64,000 nt of DNA from Rhizobium lusitanum (GCF_014189535.1 NZ_CP050308.1:1959501-2023500), one strand, 5' to 3'. Positions 20,457 through 29,349 are shown, numbered from the stretch's first letter. The notes: generated by a model not told the origin, from the sequence alone. Numbers and translations are program-made.

Positions 20457-21755
20457 ATGCGCATCCGTCACCTTGCCTATATGTCTCTGATCGCGCTGGC
20501 TCTCGCCGGCTGCAACGACGCGCTCGATACCGCGTCGATTGACCTGTCGAAGGTAAAGAACAAGGTCGAGCAGCCGCTCCCCGACCGCATCCTTGCCGAC
20601 ATGACCAAAAAGGGCATGGACCGCAATTCGCCGATCATGATCCGTATCTTCAAGGAAGAAGGTACGATGGAGATCCTCAAGGCGAACCAGAACAACCGCT
20701 TCGAGGTGATCGCCAGCTACAGCATCTGCGCCTGGTCCGGTCGTCTCGGCCCGAAGGTGAAGGAAGGCGACCGGCAGGCTCCGGAAGGCTTCTACAATCT
20801 GACGCCGGCCAACCTCAATCCGAATTCCAAATACTATCTCGCCATCAATACCGGCTTTCCGAACCGCTATGACGCCGCCAATGGCCGCAGCGGCAACAAC
20901 CTGATGATCCATGGCGCCTGCTCGTCGTCGGGCTGCTATTCGATGACCGACCAGCAGGTGCTGGAAATCTACGCCTTCGCGCGCGACGCCTTCAAGGGCG
21001 GCCAGAAGACAATCCAGCTGGAAGCCTTCCCCTTCCGCATGACGGCGGAAAACATGGTCAAGCACCGCCTCAGCTCCAATATCGAATTCTGGAAAATGCT
21101 GAAGGTCGGCTATGACAATTTCGAGGTGACGAAGCGTCCGCCGGAAGTCGAAGTCTGCGAGAAGAAATACGTCTTCAACCAGCAGGCCAGCGGCCCGTTC
21201 ACCGCCGGTGGCAAATGCCCCGTTATGACGACACCGCCGGCGCTGCAGACCGCGCTCGCAACCTATGACAAGCAATATCAGGCCGACTACAGTACCACGC
21301 TGAAGAAATTCGACGGCATGGCCTGGTATGACCCGACCGAAGCCGAACGCAAGGCCGTCGTCGCCAAGCAACGCAAGGGCCACGACCTCGCCTATGCCCC
21401 GACCGGCACAGCACTCGCCGCCGGCAAGATGATGAAGGTCGCCGACCTGGAATCGATGATGTCGAACCAGTCGGCACAGCAGATTGCCCGTGGCGCCACC
21501 ACCGCCAATCCGACGACCGCCAGTATCCGCATGGCAACGGCGGATCCAGGCCCCATCGCACTGCAGCCAGCTCAGACCGGCGACATCGCTATCGCGGCCA
21601 ACATCCCCGCGAATGTGCCGATCCCAATGGCGAACCCCATGAACCCCATGGTCAGCGCCCCGCTCGCCTACGCGCCGCCTCCGCCGGTGGAAACCGCGCA
21701 AACCGACACGGCCAAGAAGCCACCCTTCTGGAAGTTCTGGGCCAAGGGTGAATAG
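20457..21755 (+). CDS. L,D-transpeptidase (YkuD/YafK-like) lipoprotein
   Basis: From ATG 20457 the 432-residue product starts MRIRHLAYMSLIALALAGC, a lipoprotein signal with lipobox LAGC. The YkuD domain (about residues 60-190) has the catalytic motif IHGACSSSGCYSM with His and Cys, as in YafK/DpaA-type enzymes that act on peptidoglycan-bound lipoproteins or peptide crosslinks. A Pro/Ala-rich low-complexity C-terminus follows. In-frame ATGs at 20379 and 20442 exist but would bury the lipoprotein signal. The stop overlaps the following gene by eight bases. Confidence 0.85.
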   Translation: MRIRHLAYMSLIALALAGCNDALDTASIDLSKVKNKVEQPLPDRILADMTKKGMDRNSPIMIRIFKEEGTMEILKANQNNRFEVIASYSICAWSGRLGPKVKEGDRQAPEGFYNLTPANLNPNSKYYLAINTGFPNRYDAANGRSGNNLMIHGACSSSGCYSMTDQQVLEIYAFARDAFKGGQKTIQLEAFPFRMTAENMVKHRLSSNIEFWKMLKVGYDNFEVTKRPPEVEVCEKKYVFNQQASGPFTAGGKCPVMTTPPALQTALATYDKQYQADYSTTLKKFDGMAWYDPTEAERKAVVAKQRKGHDLAYAPTGTALAAGKMMKVADLESMMSNQSAQQIARGATTANPTTASIRMATADPGPIALQPAQTGDIAIAANIPANVPIPMANPMNPMVSAPLAYAPPPPVETAQTDTAKKPPFWKFWAKGE

Positions 21756-21981
21756 GCTGGACGACGGGGTTTACGATTTGCGCGGGCTGAAATGCCCGCT
21801 CCCCGTTCTGAAGACCGAAAAGCGCCTGCGCGGCATGTCGTCCGGGACGATATTGACGGTCGAGACCAGCGATCCCTTGGCAATCATCGACATCCCGCAT
21901 TTCTGCAACGAAAACGGCCATGCCCTGCTGGCGAGCGAAAATACCGGCAGCGGCCATCGCTTCACGATCCGCAAGACGTAG
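21748..21981 (+). CDS. TusA-like sulfurtransferase
   Basis: The 77-residue protein has the TusA signature YDLRGLKCPLPVLKTEKRLR with the active Cys (C16). TusA relatives carry persulfide sulfur for tRNA thiolation or cofactor synthesis. It begins at GTG 21748 inside the end of the transpeptidase gene, so it is co-transcribed; the ribosome site is weak and probably relies on coupling. Confidence 0.85.
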   Translation: MNRLDDGVYDLRGLKCPLPVLKTEKRLRGMSSGTILTVETSDPLAIIDIPHFCNENGHALLASENTGSGHRFTIRKT

Positions 21982-21994
21982 CTTTATTCGGAAA

Positions 21995-23179
21995 TCAGAA
22001 TCGCATGCCCGGAACGGCCAGCGGATTGTCCTGAAGCGCGGCGCGATCCGGCTTGTCGATGCTCGGCTTGCTCAGGAACGCGTCGAACAGGCCCTTCACG
22101 AAATCTTCCGGTAGATCCTTGGTAATGATCACCATGCGCGTACGCCGGTCGTTCGGATCGGGCCATGCCGGCAGACGCACCGGTGGATGGAAGATATTCT
22201 GCACGCCATGCAGCACCACCGGGCGCTCCGGCCTGTCGGACACCGAAACGATCGCCTTCATGCGCAAAAGCTTTTCGCCATGCGCGGACCGCAGGAGATC
22301 GATGAACATTTCCAGCGCGACCGGATCGATCGGCTGCGTTTCGATGATCGAGAGGGACCGGATCGAGCCGTCGTGACGGTTCACATCATGGGCATGCTGA
22401 TGACGGTGGCCGTGATGATGGTCATGGTGGTGATGGTGCCCATCGTCATGGTGATGGTCGTGATCATGCCCATGGTCGTGGTGATGATGATCATCGTCCG
22501 CCTCCAGCTCGTCATGCAGCCAGCGGCCGACATCGGCGATCTTCGAAGCGGGATCATAGAGGCCGTTGACGAGAATGGCGGCGCGGCCGGCCTCCTCGCT
22601 GTCGGCATTCAGCATCTGCGCCCGCGGATTGAGTGTCCTTAGCCGGCTTTCCAACGCACCGGCGGGAGCAGCGCCCTCGATACCGGTCTTGGAGACGATC
22701 AGCCGATCGGCGACCGCCACCTGCTTGCGTGCTTCCTCGTGATTGTCGAGGGTCTGCAATCCGTTGACGGCGTCGACGATGGTGATCACGCCGTCCAGAT
22801 CGAAATTGTTGGCGATGATCGGATTGCCCATGATCGACTGCATCACCGGCGCTGGATCGGCAAGGCCTGTTGTCTCGATGACGACGCGCTTCAGCGGCCG
22901 GATGCGGCCGGTCTGCATGGCGTCCATCAGGTTCGCCAGCGTATCCACAAGCTCGCCACGTACGGTGCAGCAGAGGCAGCCATCGGAGAGCTCGATGATG
23001 GCGTCGCCGGAGCTTTCAACCAGAAGATGGTCGATGCCGACATCGCCGAACTCGTTGATGATGACGGCCGCGTCGCGCATGTCCGGATCCTTGAGGATGC
23101 GGTTCAGAAGCGTCGATTTGCCGGCTCCGAGAAAGCCGGTGAGGATCGATACCGGCACCCTATGCTGCGGATTGCTCAT
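21995..23179 (-). CDS. CobW/COG0523 metal GTPase with His-rich loop
   Basis: This 394-residue G3E-family GTPase has Walker A GFLGAGKST (15-23), the metal-binding GCLCC (67-71), NEFG (42-45) and a C-terminal CobW_C domain. A stretch of about 38 residues (228-265) is dominated by His and Asp, suggesting Zn2+ or Co2+ storage or buffering. The usual guanine-specificity motif ending in Asp reads SKTG (163-166), so nucleotide specificity may differ. It lies 13 bases downstream of a D-Ala-D-Ala carboxypeptidase gene rather than in a cobalamin cluster, so a zinc-chaperone role is more likely than CobW proper. Confidence 0.87.
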   Translation of the reverse strand: MSNPQHRVPVSILTGFLGAGKSTLLNRILKDPDMRDAAVIINEFGDVGIDHLLVESSGDAIIELSDGCLCCTVRGELVDTLANLMDAMQTGRIRPLKRVVIETTGLADPAPVMQSIMGNPIIANNFDLDGVITIVDAVNGLQTLDNHEEARKQVAVADRLIVSKTGIEGAAPAGALESRLRTLNPRAQMLNADSEEAGRAAILVNGLYDPASKIADVGRWLHDELEADDDHHHHDHGHDHDHHHDDGHHHHHDHHHGHRHQHAHDVNRHDGSIRSLSIIETQPIDPVALEMFIDLLRSAHGEKLLRMKAIVSVSDRPERPVVLHGVQNIFHPPVRLPAWPDPNDRRTRMVIITKDLPEDFVKGLFDAFLSKPSIDKPDRAALQDNPLAVPGMRF

Positions 23180-23192
23180 GGGTCAGGTCCGA

Positions 23193-24363
23193 TCAGAAGG
23201 TGGGACGCGGCATGGGGATCGGGATGCCGGCGGCGGCGGAACCCGAAGTGGCGAGCTTGTCACCCTTCGTGGTCTTGTCGCCCTTGGCCGTCAGGTCGGT
23301 CTTGTCGCCCTTGCTGGCGGTCACGGCATCCTGCCCGCCGATCAGGCCGGCATAGACGAAATTCGGGTCGTGATCCATTTCGTGGATATAGGGCGAGGTC
23401 ACCTTCATGCGGCCGGCTTCGTCGCGCGTTTCGCTGCGGGATCTTTGCGCCCTTGGCGCTGCAGATTTCGGCGGTGAGGTCGGCGACCTGATCCTGGCCC
23501 GGCCCATAGGGCCTGAGGTTCGCCAGCGTGTCCTTACCCGAAAACTGGTTCTGGAAACCCTTTTCCAGGAAATTGGCGGAATCGTCGGCGCGCGCGGCCA
23601 GACTGTCCGTGCCGAGCACGACCGAGATCAGCGTACGGCCATTGCGGGTGGCGGACGCAATCTGATTGAAACCGGCAGCGCAGATAAAGCCGGTCTTCAT
23701 GCCGTCGGCGCCATCGTAGCGACCGATCAGCATGTTGATGTTCGGCACCTGCTTGACGCCGTTGGTAAAGCCTTCCAGCGAGAAATAGCCGGCATATTGC
23801 GGGAATTCGCGACGCAAGGCGACGCTGAGAACCGCAAGGTCACGCGCGGTCGTATATTGGCCCTGGCCGGGCAGGCCGTTGGGATTGATGAAGTGCGTAT
23901 CCAGCATCCCGAGACGGGCGGCTTCCGCATTCATCCGCGCGACGAAGCCCTGCTGGGAGCCGCCGATCGTCTCGGAAACGGCCATGGCGAGGTCGTTGGC
24001 GGACTTGACCAGCATCATCTTCAAGGCATTGTCGAGCGTCATCTTCTGGCCCGGCTTGAAATACATCTTCGCGGCCGGCTGCGCGGAGGCAAGCTTGGAC
24101 ATGACGACGGGCGTGTCGAGCGAGACCTGCCCGGACTGGATAGCGCGGAAGGTGACGTAAGCCGTCATCAGCTTGGTCAGCGAGGCGGGATACCACTTGC
24201 TGAAGGCTTCCTGATGATCGAGTACACGCCCGGTATTGGCCTCGACGAGGACGTGCGGATTGGCATCAGCCACCTCAGCGGTCGACACGAAAAGCATGGA
24301 TGCGGCGGCGGCCATGGGAACAAGCCGCAAGGCGGCATACAAACGATTCTGCTTCGTCGGCAC
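23193..24363 (-). pseudogene. D-Ala-D-Ala carboxypeptidase with +1 frameshift
   Basis: The penicillin-binding-protein catalytic domain is intact: signal peptide, SLTK (S61-K64), SAN (121-123) and KTG (223-225). At about residue 308 the frame changes: AAGATCCCGCAGC reads on into 59 unrelated residues to a stop at 23260. Removing one C from the CCC run (23438-23440 on the plus strand) restores GAKIRSETRDEAGRMKVTSP and a 389-residue protein ending in KGDK repeats and PIPMPRPTF. The start is GTG with GAAGGAT six bases before it. The enzyme may remain active with an altered tail; the change may also be a sequencing error. Confidence 0.83.
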
Positions 24364-24671
24364 GATCTATCCTTCAGAAGTCCTAAATTCTCTCGAAAGC
24401 TCCGCTTATTTAACCTATATGGCTAGGAGAAGGCAAAGGCGATCGACGAGTTTATTTACCCGGAGTGCCACACATTCGCCGATGGCGAAAAGGGTACTCC
24501 AGTTCCATGAACTCAGACCATCATACCCTTTTTCGACAGGAAAGTGGATGGTCTGGGATCACAGTCTTTTGATTATGCGCAGCGCGTTGAAAAGGGCGAT
24601 GCGATATTGAAACATGTGTGCCAGACCGAGTGCCGAACCCGAATCCGTTAGTGAGCAGCAGGAAAGTCAAT
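24364..24671. other. Divergent promoter region, no gene seen
   Basis: These 308 bases separate the carboxypeptidase gene from the M20 hydrolase gene. Apart from a ribosome site AGGAAAG (24660-24666) for the latter, I see no gene, RNA or strong repeat. Confidence 0.5.
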
Positions 24672-25832
24672 ATGCCGATCTTGAACAGAGCCGCCGAACT
24701 CCAGGACGAAGTGACCGAATGGCGCCGCCATATTCATACGAACCCAGAGCTCCTCTACGCGGTGGAAAAGACCGCCGCCTTTGTTGCCGAGAAGCTCAAG
24801 GCGTTCGGCGTCGATGAAGTCGTCACCGGCATCGGCCGCACCGGCGTCGTCGGCCTGATCCGCGGCAAAGGCCCCGGCCGCACTGTCGGCCTGCGCGCCG
24901 ACATGGATGCGCTGCCGCTCACCGAAATCTCCGGCAAACCCTGGGCCTCCACCACGCCCGGCAAGATGCATGCCTGCGGCCATGACGGCCACACCGCCAT
25001 GCTGCTGGGAGCCGCTAAATATCTCGCCGAGACCCGCAATTTCAGCGGCAACGTTGCCGTGATCTTCCAGCCCGCCGAAGAGGGCGGCGCCGGCGGCGAC
25101 GCCATGGTCAAGGACGGCATGATGGAGCGCTTCGAGATCGCCGAAGTCTACGGCATGCACAATCTGCCAGGCTTGCCGGTCGGCCAGTTCGCCATCCGCA
25201 AGGGCCCGATCATGGCGGCGACGGACGAATTTACCGTTACCATCAAGGGTCGCGGCGGCCATGCCGCCCTGCCGCACAAGACGATCGACCCGATCGCCAT
25301 CGGCGCCCAGATCGTCACCAACCTGCAGCTGATCGCCTCGCGCAGCACCGACCCGCTGAAGTCCGTGGTCGTCACCGTCACCAAGTTCAATGCCGGCAAC
25401 GCCTATAACGTCATTCCTGATAATGCCGGTTTCGCCGGCACCGTGCGCACCCTCGATCCTGATATCCGCGATCTCGCCGAGCGGCGCTTCAAGCAGATCG
25501 TCGCCGGCATCGCCGCCAGCCATGACGCCGAGGTCGATATCCAGTTCCACCGCAACTATCCGGTGACCTTCAACCACGCCGACGAGACCGAGTACGCGCT
25601 TGCCGCCGCCCAGGATATCGCTGGCGTGGGCAACGTCACCCCCGATGTCGATCCGATGATGGGCGGCGAGGATTTCTCCTACATGCTGAACGCCCGCCCC
25701 GGCGCCTTCATCTTCGTCGGCAACGGCGACACGGCGGGCCTGCACAACGCCGCCTACGACTTCAACGACGAAGCCATCGCCCACGGCGTCTCCTACTGGG
25801 TCCGCCTCGCCGAACAGCGTTTGAACGCCTGA
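24672..25832 (+). CDS. M20 family amidohydrolase (hippurate hydrolase type)
   Basis: The 387-residue metallo-aminoacylase has DMDALPL, HACGHDGHTAML, AEEGGAGG and GGEDFSYM, the metal and substrate motifs of M20D amidohydrolases. Such enzymes hydrolyse N-acyl amino acids, including hippurate and sometimes indole-3-acetyl conjugates. AGGAAAG sits five bases before the ATG at 24672; the longer frame from 24618 lacks a good ribosome site. The substrate is not determinable. Confidence 0.9.
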   Translation: MPILNRAAELQDEVTEWRRHIHTNPELLYAVEKTAAFVAEKLKAFGVDEVVTGIGRTGVVGLIRGKGPGRTVGLRADMDALPLTEISGKPWASTTPGKMHACGHDGHTAMLLGAAKYLAETRNFSGNVAVIFQPAEEGGAGGDAMVKDGMMERFEIAEVYGMHNLPGLPVGQFAIRKGPIMAATDEFTVTIKGRGGHAALPHKTIDPIAIGAQIVTNLQLIASRSTDPLKSVVVTVTKFNAGNAYNVIPDNAGFAGTVRTLDPDIRDLAERRFKQIVAGIAASHDAEVDIQFHRNYPVTFNHADETEYALAAAQDIAGVGNVTPDVDPMMGGEDFSYMLNARPGAFIFVGNGDTAGLHNAAYDFNDEAIAHGVSYWVRLAEQRLNA

Positions 25833-25849
25833 GACCTAGCCACCATTTT

Positions 25850-25874
25850 CCGTGCGCCCGACCGGGGCGCACGG
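25850..25874. terminator. Strong hairpin after the M20 gene
   Basis: CCGTGCGCCC (25850-25859) pairs perfectly with GGGCGCACGG (25865-25874). No T-run follows, so termination is plausible but not certain. Confidence 0.45.
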
Positions 25875-25912
25875 CAGCACAAAAGCGAATTGTCCCTAGG
25901 ACGTAAAAGGGC

Positions 25913-25941
25913 TTGGCTTCGCGCCTTTGCTTTTGTATGGA
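25913..25941 (+). promoter_or_regulatory. Possible promoter of tRNA-Arg
   Basis: TTGGCT (25913-25918) and TATGGA (25936-25941) are 17 bases apart, placing transcription start shortly before the tRNA. Confidence 0.45.
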
Positions 25942-25952
25942 TCATCTCAAGT

Positions 25953-26029
25953 GGTCTCGTAGCTCAGCAGGATAGAGCACCAGATTCCTAATCTGGGGGT
26001 CACGCGTTCGAATCGCGTCGAGATCACCA
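25953..26029 (+). tRNA. tRNA-Arg (anticodon CCT)
   Basis: A full cloverleaf is present: acceptor GGTCTCG/CGAGATC, D stem GCTC/GAGC, anticodon stem CCAGA/TCTGG with loop TTCCTAA (anticodon CCT, reading AGG), and T arm ACGCG-TTCGAAT-CGCGT. The CCA end is encoded (26027-26029). Its 3' part is duplicated 1.3 kb downstream, showing use as an integration site. Confidence 0.96.
26001..26029 (+). repeat. attL: tRNA 3' end, left copy of 29-bp direct repeat
   Basis: The last 29 bases of the tRNA (CACGCGTTCGAA onward to CCA) recur exactly at 27299-27327, the classic footprint of tyrosine-integrase insertion. Confidence 0.85.
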
Positions 26030-26302
26030 TTGAATTCAATAGGTTATGGTAAAATTTGCGCACAATTCTGTGTGCGCCAGTCATTTACAGGAAATTTCAG
26101 GCGTTGGCGGGGATTCGGTGGCGCATGAATGGTACACGAATCCTGAGGCTCTAGTCGAAATGCCGGCAAGCCGAAGAGCACGATACTTGTAGCAGGCAGC
26201 CGTTTTCAACAATCCCCCTGATGGCCTTGCGGAAAATATTGATCGTCTAGCGCGCTATGCCTGTCCTTATGGCGATCCGCACGACAAATCCCGGAGTTGG
26301 GT

Positions 26303-27127
26303 TTACGCCATACCTTTACCACCGACGTGCGCAGGCCCAATTTCGCCGATGCTATCGAGGTCGATACCATTCATTTTGCGAGAGGCGATCGGCTCTCCCG
26401 GCGTGATGGGACTTACTGTCCAGCAATATTCAAATCCATCCGGCCGAGCGTACGCAACTGCAATGCTTCCACCAACATCGCCTCGCCCGTCACGGGCCAT
26501 TTGATCTATTGCATGCTTAGGAAGCCGCGAGAGACCCTGTTTCTGGAATGAAGGCAGCAACTCGCGAAACTTTTCCTGTTGGCTGCCCACCGCCACTATG
26601 TCTCCGTCTTTGCAACCTCTTTTCGTCAACGACACACTAAGGCCCGTTGAAACGTCGTCACGAACATTTCAAATCTGCAAATCATTCGAGACCGGGCATC
26701 CGCCGAATAAGAGAAAGTCCGCCAGATTCGGCGTTCCCATGTCATTGGTTGCTGATCGAAAATCGCGGACGTACACTTCGGTGATCTTGCGTAGCAACTC
26801 ACCAATATCCGACAGTTTCGGCACTGCGCCGTGCTCTATCGTTTCCAACGACTGACATAAACTTGTAACAGTGGCTATAACCTGTGAAGCGATCAGGATA
26901 TTTCCGGCGAAAACAACACCCAGCCGCCGAATGAAATGAGGCTGGTAGACAACGGGATAACCCGCGGGATCGATGCTCGCTGTCTGTCTGCACATCATTA
27001 GAAGCGGGAATATCTTCGCTCCTGAATCGGAAGTCACTATGAGACCGGACTTTCCAGGTCGAGATAGTCTCGTGTCTGACACGCACCAAAGGACATCTTC
27101 CTCCCGCCATACAGCAGCTATCGTCAT
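26303..27127 (-). pseudogene. Proteasome-like Ntn-hydrolase relic, in-frame stop
   Basis: Starting at ATG 27127 the product reads MTIAAVWREEDVLWCVSDTR. After Met removal Thr1 would be N-terminal, Asp17 falls in SDTRLS and Lys37 in SGAKIFPL, a layout like the Thr/Asp/Lys site of 20S proteasome beta subunits and HslV. A TGA at 26669-26671 (codon 153) interrupts the frame, which then continues open for about 120 codons to TAA at 26303 (VSLTKRGCKDGDIVAVGSQQ). Catalytic residues precede the stop. I recall uncharacterised rhizobial relatives but cannot confirm by search. Confidence 0.6.
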
Positions 27128-27298
27128 CACGCCCCCAACTTCCAAGATACATTCATCAGCAATGTTGTGTTGCATGGCAAGGCCATCAGCATGGGAAGCT
27201 CGGTTTATCGAGTTGACTACAATGATTGCGCAGCAAAATTATAATGCGCAACAGACCTGCCGGATTGTGCTCTGAACACTCAGATTCGTAATCTGGGG

Positions 27299-27327
27299 CA
27301 CGCGTTCGAATCGCGTCGAGATCACCA
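27299..27327 (+). repeat. attR: right copy of 29-bp tRNA direct repeat
   Basis: Identical to 26001-26029. Similarity continues imperfectly leftward (27281 onward): the anticodon-loop region differs by one base and two bases are missing, so this copy cannot form a tRNA. Confidence 0.85.
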
Positions 27328-27395
27328 CCCATCTTCTTCCTGAAACGACCACATCCGTCTTTGCGCCAACGCCTTCGTCAGGTTATATTTCACCC

Positions 27396-27908
27396 ATGAC
27401 CCGAGTAATGGTGATCGGCAATGCCGGCGGCGGAAAGTCGACAATGTGCAGGGCGTTGAGCACTGCACACGCGCTCCCCTATTACGCAATCGACAGGATC
27501 CAGTGGAAGCCGAATTGGGTTCAGGCGTCTCGGTCTGAATTTATCGCCTCCCACGAAGCCTGGCTTTCGCAAGAGCGCTGGCTGATCGATGGCTATGGAT
27601 CGTGGGACTCCGTCCAACGTCGCATGGACATGGCGGATACGATCGTTTTCGTCGATCATCCGATCTGGGTTCACTATTGGTGGGCGGCCAAGCGCCAGGT
27701 GAAGTCACTTTTTCTTGGCCGTCCAGACGGGCCTGAGGGATGCCCGATGTTTCCGGTGACCATTCGTCTCTTCAAGATGATGTGGACGCTGCATCGGGAC
27801 ATGCGTCCGAAACTGCTCGCCGCCATCGAAGCCCATCGCGGGCACGCCCGGATCATCCACATTCGATCGCCAAAACAGCTTGCCGCCTTCGCCGCCGATC
27901 CATGCTAG
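27396..27908 (+). CDS. P-loop NTPase, adenylate-kinase/FlaR-like
   Basis: The 170-residue protein begins with Walker A GNAGGGKST (residues 8-16) and resembles the small 'topology modulation'/AAA family proteins related to nucleotide kinases (YYAIDRIQWKPNW, WLIDGYGSWDS, VFVDHPIWVH). Function unknown. It directly follows the island repeat and may be the old neighbour of the tRNA. Confidence 0.8.
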   Translation: MTRVMVIGNAGGGKSTMCRALSTAHALPYYAIDRIQWKPNWVQASRSEFIASHEAWLSQERWLIDGYGSWDSVQRRMDMADTIVFVDHPIWVHYWWAAKRQVKSLFLGRPDGPEGCPMFPVTIRLFKMMWTLHRDMRPKLLAAIEAHRGHARIIHIRSPKQLAAFAADPC

Positions 27909-27931
27909 GCGATGATCGAGCTTGGAAAGAC

Positions 27932-28177
27932 CTAGGCCAGAGCCTCTTCCGCGGCGAACACCAGCTCCAGCTCCGTCTGAACCGCGCGCATGAACAGGCT
28001 GGCCTGATGACCAATCTCATCCTCGGCGACACCCTGTCCCCGGAGTCCGGCTGCAAATCCGGCCATTTCCGATCGCCAAAAGCGATTTGCCGCCTCACCA
28101 TGCAATTGCTGCAGGGCTTCGGCACACCGTCTCACATCAGCGGTGCGTCTGTCGGCCGGGAACTGTAGAAGCGTCAT
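27932..28177 (-). CDS. DUF6074 family small protein
   Basis: The 81-residue product (MTLLQFPADRRTADVRRCAE, LHGEAANRFWRSEM) resembles DUF6074 proteins, found in many copies in rhizobial genomes, often on plasmids and islands. GGAGATGGT precedes the ATG. No catalytic motif is apparent. Confidence 0.72.
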   Translation of the reverse strand: MTLLQFPADRRTADVRRCAEALQQLHGEAANRFWRSEMAGFAAGLRGQGVAEDEIGHQASLFMRAVQTELELVFAAEEALA

Positions 28178-28455
28178 ACCATCTCCGTCTTGCGGTTCGA
28201 ATCACACAGGAATGCCGCTACCATCGCCGCCAGTTCTTCATAAAACGTGAACCATCTCGGAAGATTGCGCTCAAACGGCCAGTAGAGATGCCTGCCCAAA
28301 CCGGCATATGCGCGTGCATTCGCTTGTCCGCTAGGCTGCCCCCGGCTCGCCGGTCGGCTTTTGCATATTGCCCTTGCAATTCGATGCGCCAGTTCGGATT
28401 GCTATTTTTTACATCCGAACACGATCGGCATTGTAGTCTCGGGCTAGGAATAGAC

Positions 28456-29049
28456 ATGGCGAAGCATCAAGCGACCGCGAGCTCCATCGTCCTGGCTGAA
28501 CCAAGTCTGGCGAACCTGTCCGGCTTCGAGGAAGCGCTTGCAAAGGGATGGTCACCCGACCCTCGGCGCCAGAAGGATACGGCCCATGTCGAAACCGAAC
28601 TGGCGGCACTCAGACATGACGGGGCGGACTTCCTCGCTCGCCTGACATCCGGCGAGATCATTGCCACTTCGGTGTCCAATCGCGAGCCTCAACGCCTGGT
28701 TCTCAGGCCATTCTGGATCTGGGATGGAGAATTCTGCGGCTACATCACGCTTCGTCATCTACCGGGAACAAGCCAATTACCGCTTCATCTACCGGGCCAT
28801 GTGGGCTACTCGATTGTCCCGTGGAAACAAGGCAGAGGATACGCCACCCAGGCACTTCAGCTCTTGCTGCCAATTGCCGCCCAAGCGGGCTTCGAGAGAC
28901 TAGGCATCATCTGCAACGAAGATAACCGTGCCTCGAGGCGAGTCATCGAAAAGGCGGGCGGCATACTCCACCGCACGGGTGCCGATCCGTCGGACGCTCC
29001 GGATACGACCAAACTGTTCTTTTGGCTGGCGACCGGGCGCGGCTTGTAA
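28456..29049 (+). CDS. GNAT family N-acetyltransferase
   Basis: From ATG 28456 (AGGA six bases earlier) the 197-residue product has the acetyl-CoA-binding pattern VGYSIVPWKQGRGYATQAL followed by LGIICNEDNRASRRVIEKAG, typical of RimJ/RimL-like GNAT enzymes. The substrate is unknown. The frame is open upstream of 28456 but that part has no family similarity. Confidence 0.87.
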   Translation: MAKHQATASSIVLAEPSLANLSGFEEALAKGWSPDPRRQKDTAHVETELAALRHDGADFLARLTSGEIIATSVSNREPQRLVLRPFWIWDGEFCGYITLRHLPGTSQLPLHLPGHVGYSIVPWKQGRGYATQALQLLLPIAAQAGFERLGIICNEDNRASRRVIEKAGGILHRTGADPSDAPDTTKLFFWLATGRGL

Positions 29050-29082
29050 ATCTATCTGCAGTGCCGCCGTTTCCCGTGCTCA

Positions 29083-29349
29083 TCACCCGACCAGTATCCT
29101 GTTCCTCACCAGCCTCACCCCCGCCATCGCCTCTGCTACCGCGCTCGCGCGCTTCACCTCGCCCAGTGTCGCCACCGTTCCGCCGAGGCGGATTTCCTGG
29201 CCGACGGCGGTGACCGTGACGTCTGAGGCGTCAAGGCCGCCGGCGACGGCGAGCGCATTGGCAACCTCGCATTCCAGCGCCGAACGCATCGCGTTTTCGC
29301 TTTCGATCGCCGGTGCAATGCCGTGAAATGTAGCTGCCTTGAAAACCAT
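29083..29349 (-). CDS. BON domain protein
   Basis: This 88-residue protein has a single BON-like domain (NALAVAGGLDASDVTVTAVG, then IRLGGTVATLGEVKRASAVA), a fold associated with membrane or phospholipid binding. No signal peptide is visible. The ATG at 29347-29349 follows CAGGTA. It is divergent from dxr. Confidence 0.75.
   Translation of the reverse strand: MVFKAATFHGIAPAIESENAMRSALECEVANALAVAGGLDASDVTVTAVGQEIRLGGTVATLGEVKRASAVAEAMAGVRLVRNRILVG

Larger units (their letters stand above)
26030..27327. mobile_element. Remnant tRNA-Arg genomic island, 1.3 kb
   Basis: The segment between the two 29-bp tRNA-end copies is visibly AT-richer than its surroundings and contains no integrase, only an interrupted Ntn-hydrolase-like gene and short broken frames. 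From 26106 a plus-strand frame (GGDSVAHEWYTNPEALVEMP) runs to TAG 26190-26192 and continues in frame beyond it, which may be another decayed gene. I read this as a decayed or deleted island. Confidence 0.75.

Noticed and set aside
22385..22497. Short repeats resembling a CRISPR array or VNTR
   Set aside because: They are His/Asp codon repeats in the CobW coding frame; no regular spacers.
26058..26077. Terminator after tRNA-Arg
   Set aside because: GCGCACA/TGTGCGC forms a hairpin but no T-run follows, and it lies inside the island.
27281..27327. A second tRNA-Arg gene
   Set aside because: Only the 3' part is present; the 5' acceptor and D arm are absent and the anticodon region is altered, so it is an attachment-site copy.
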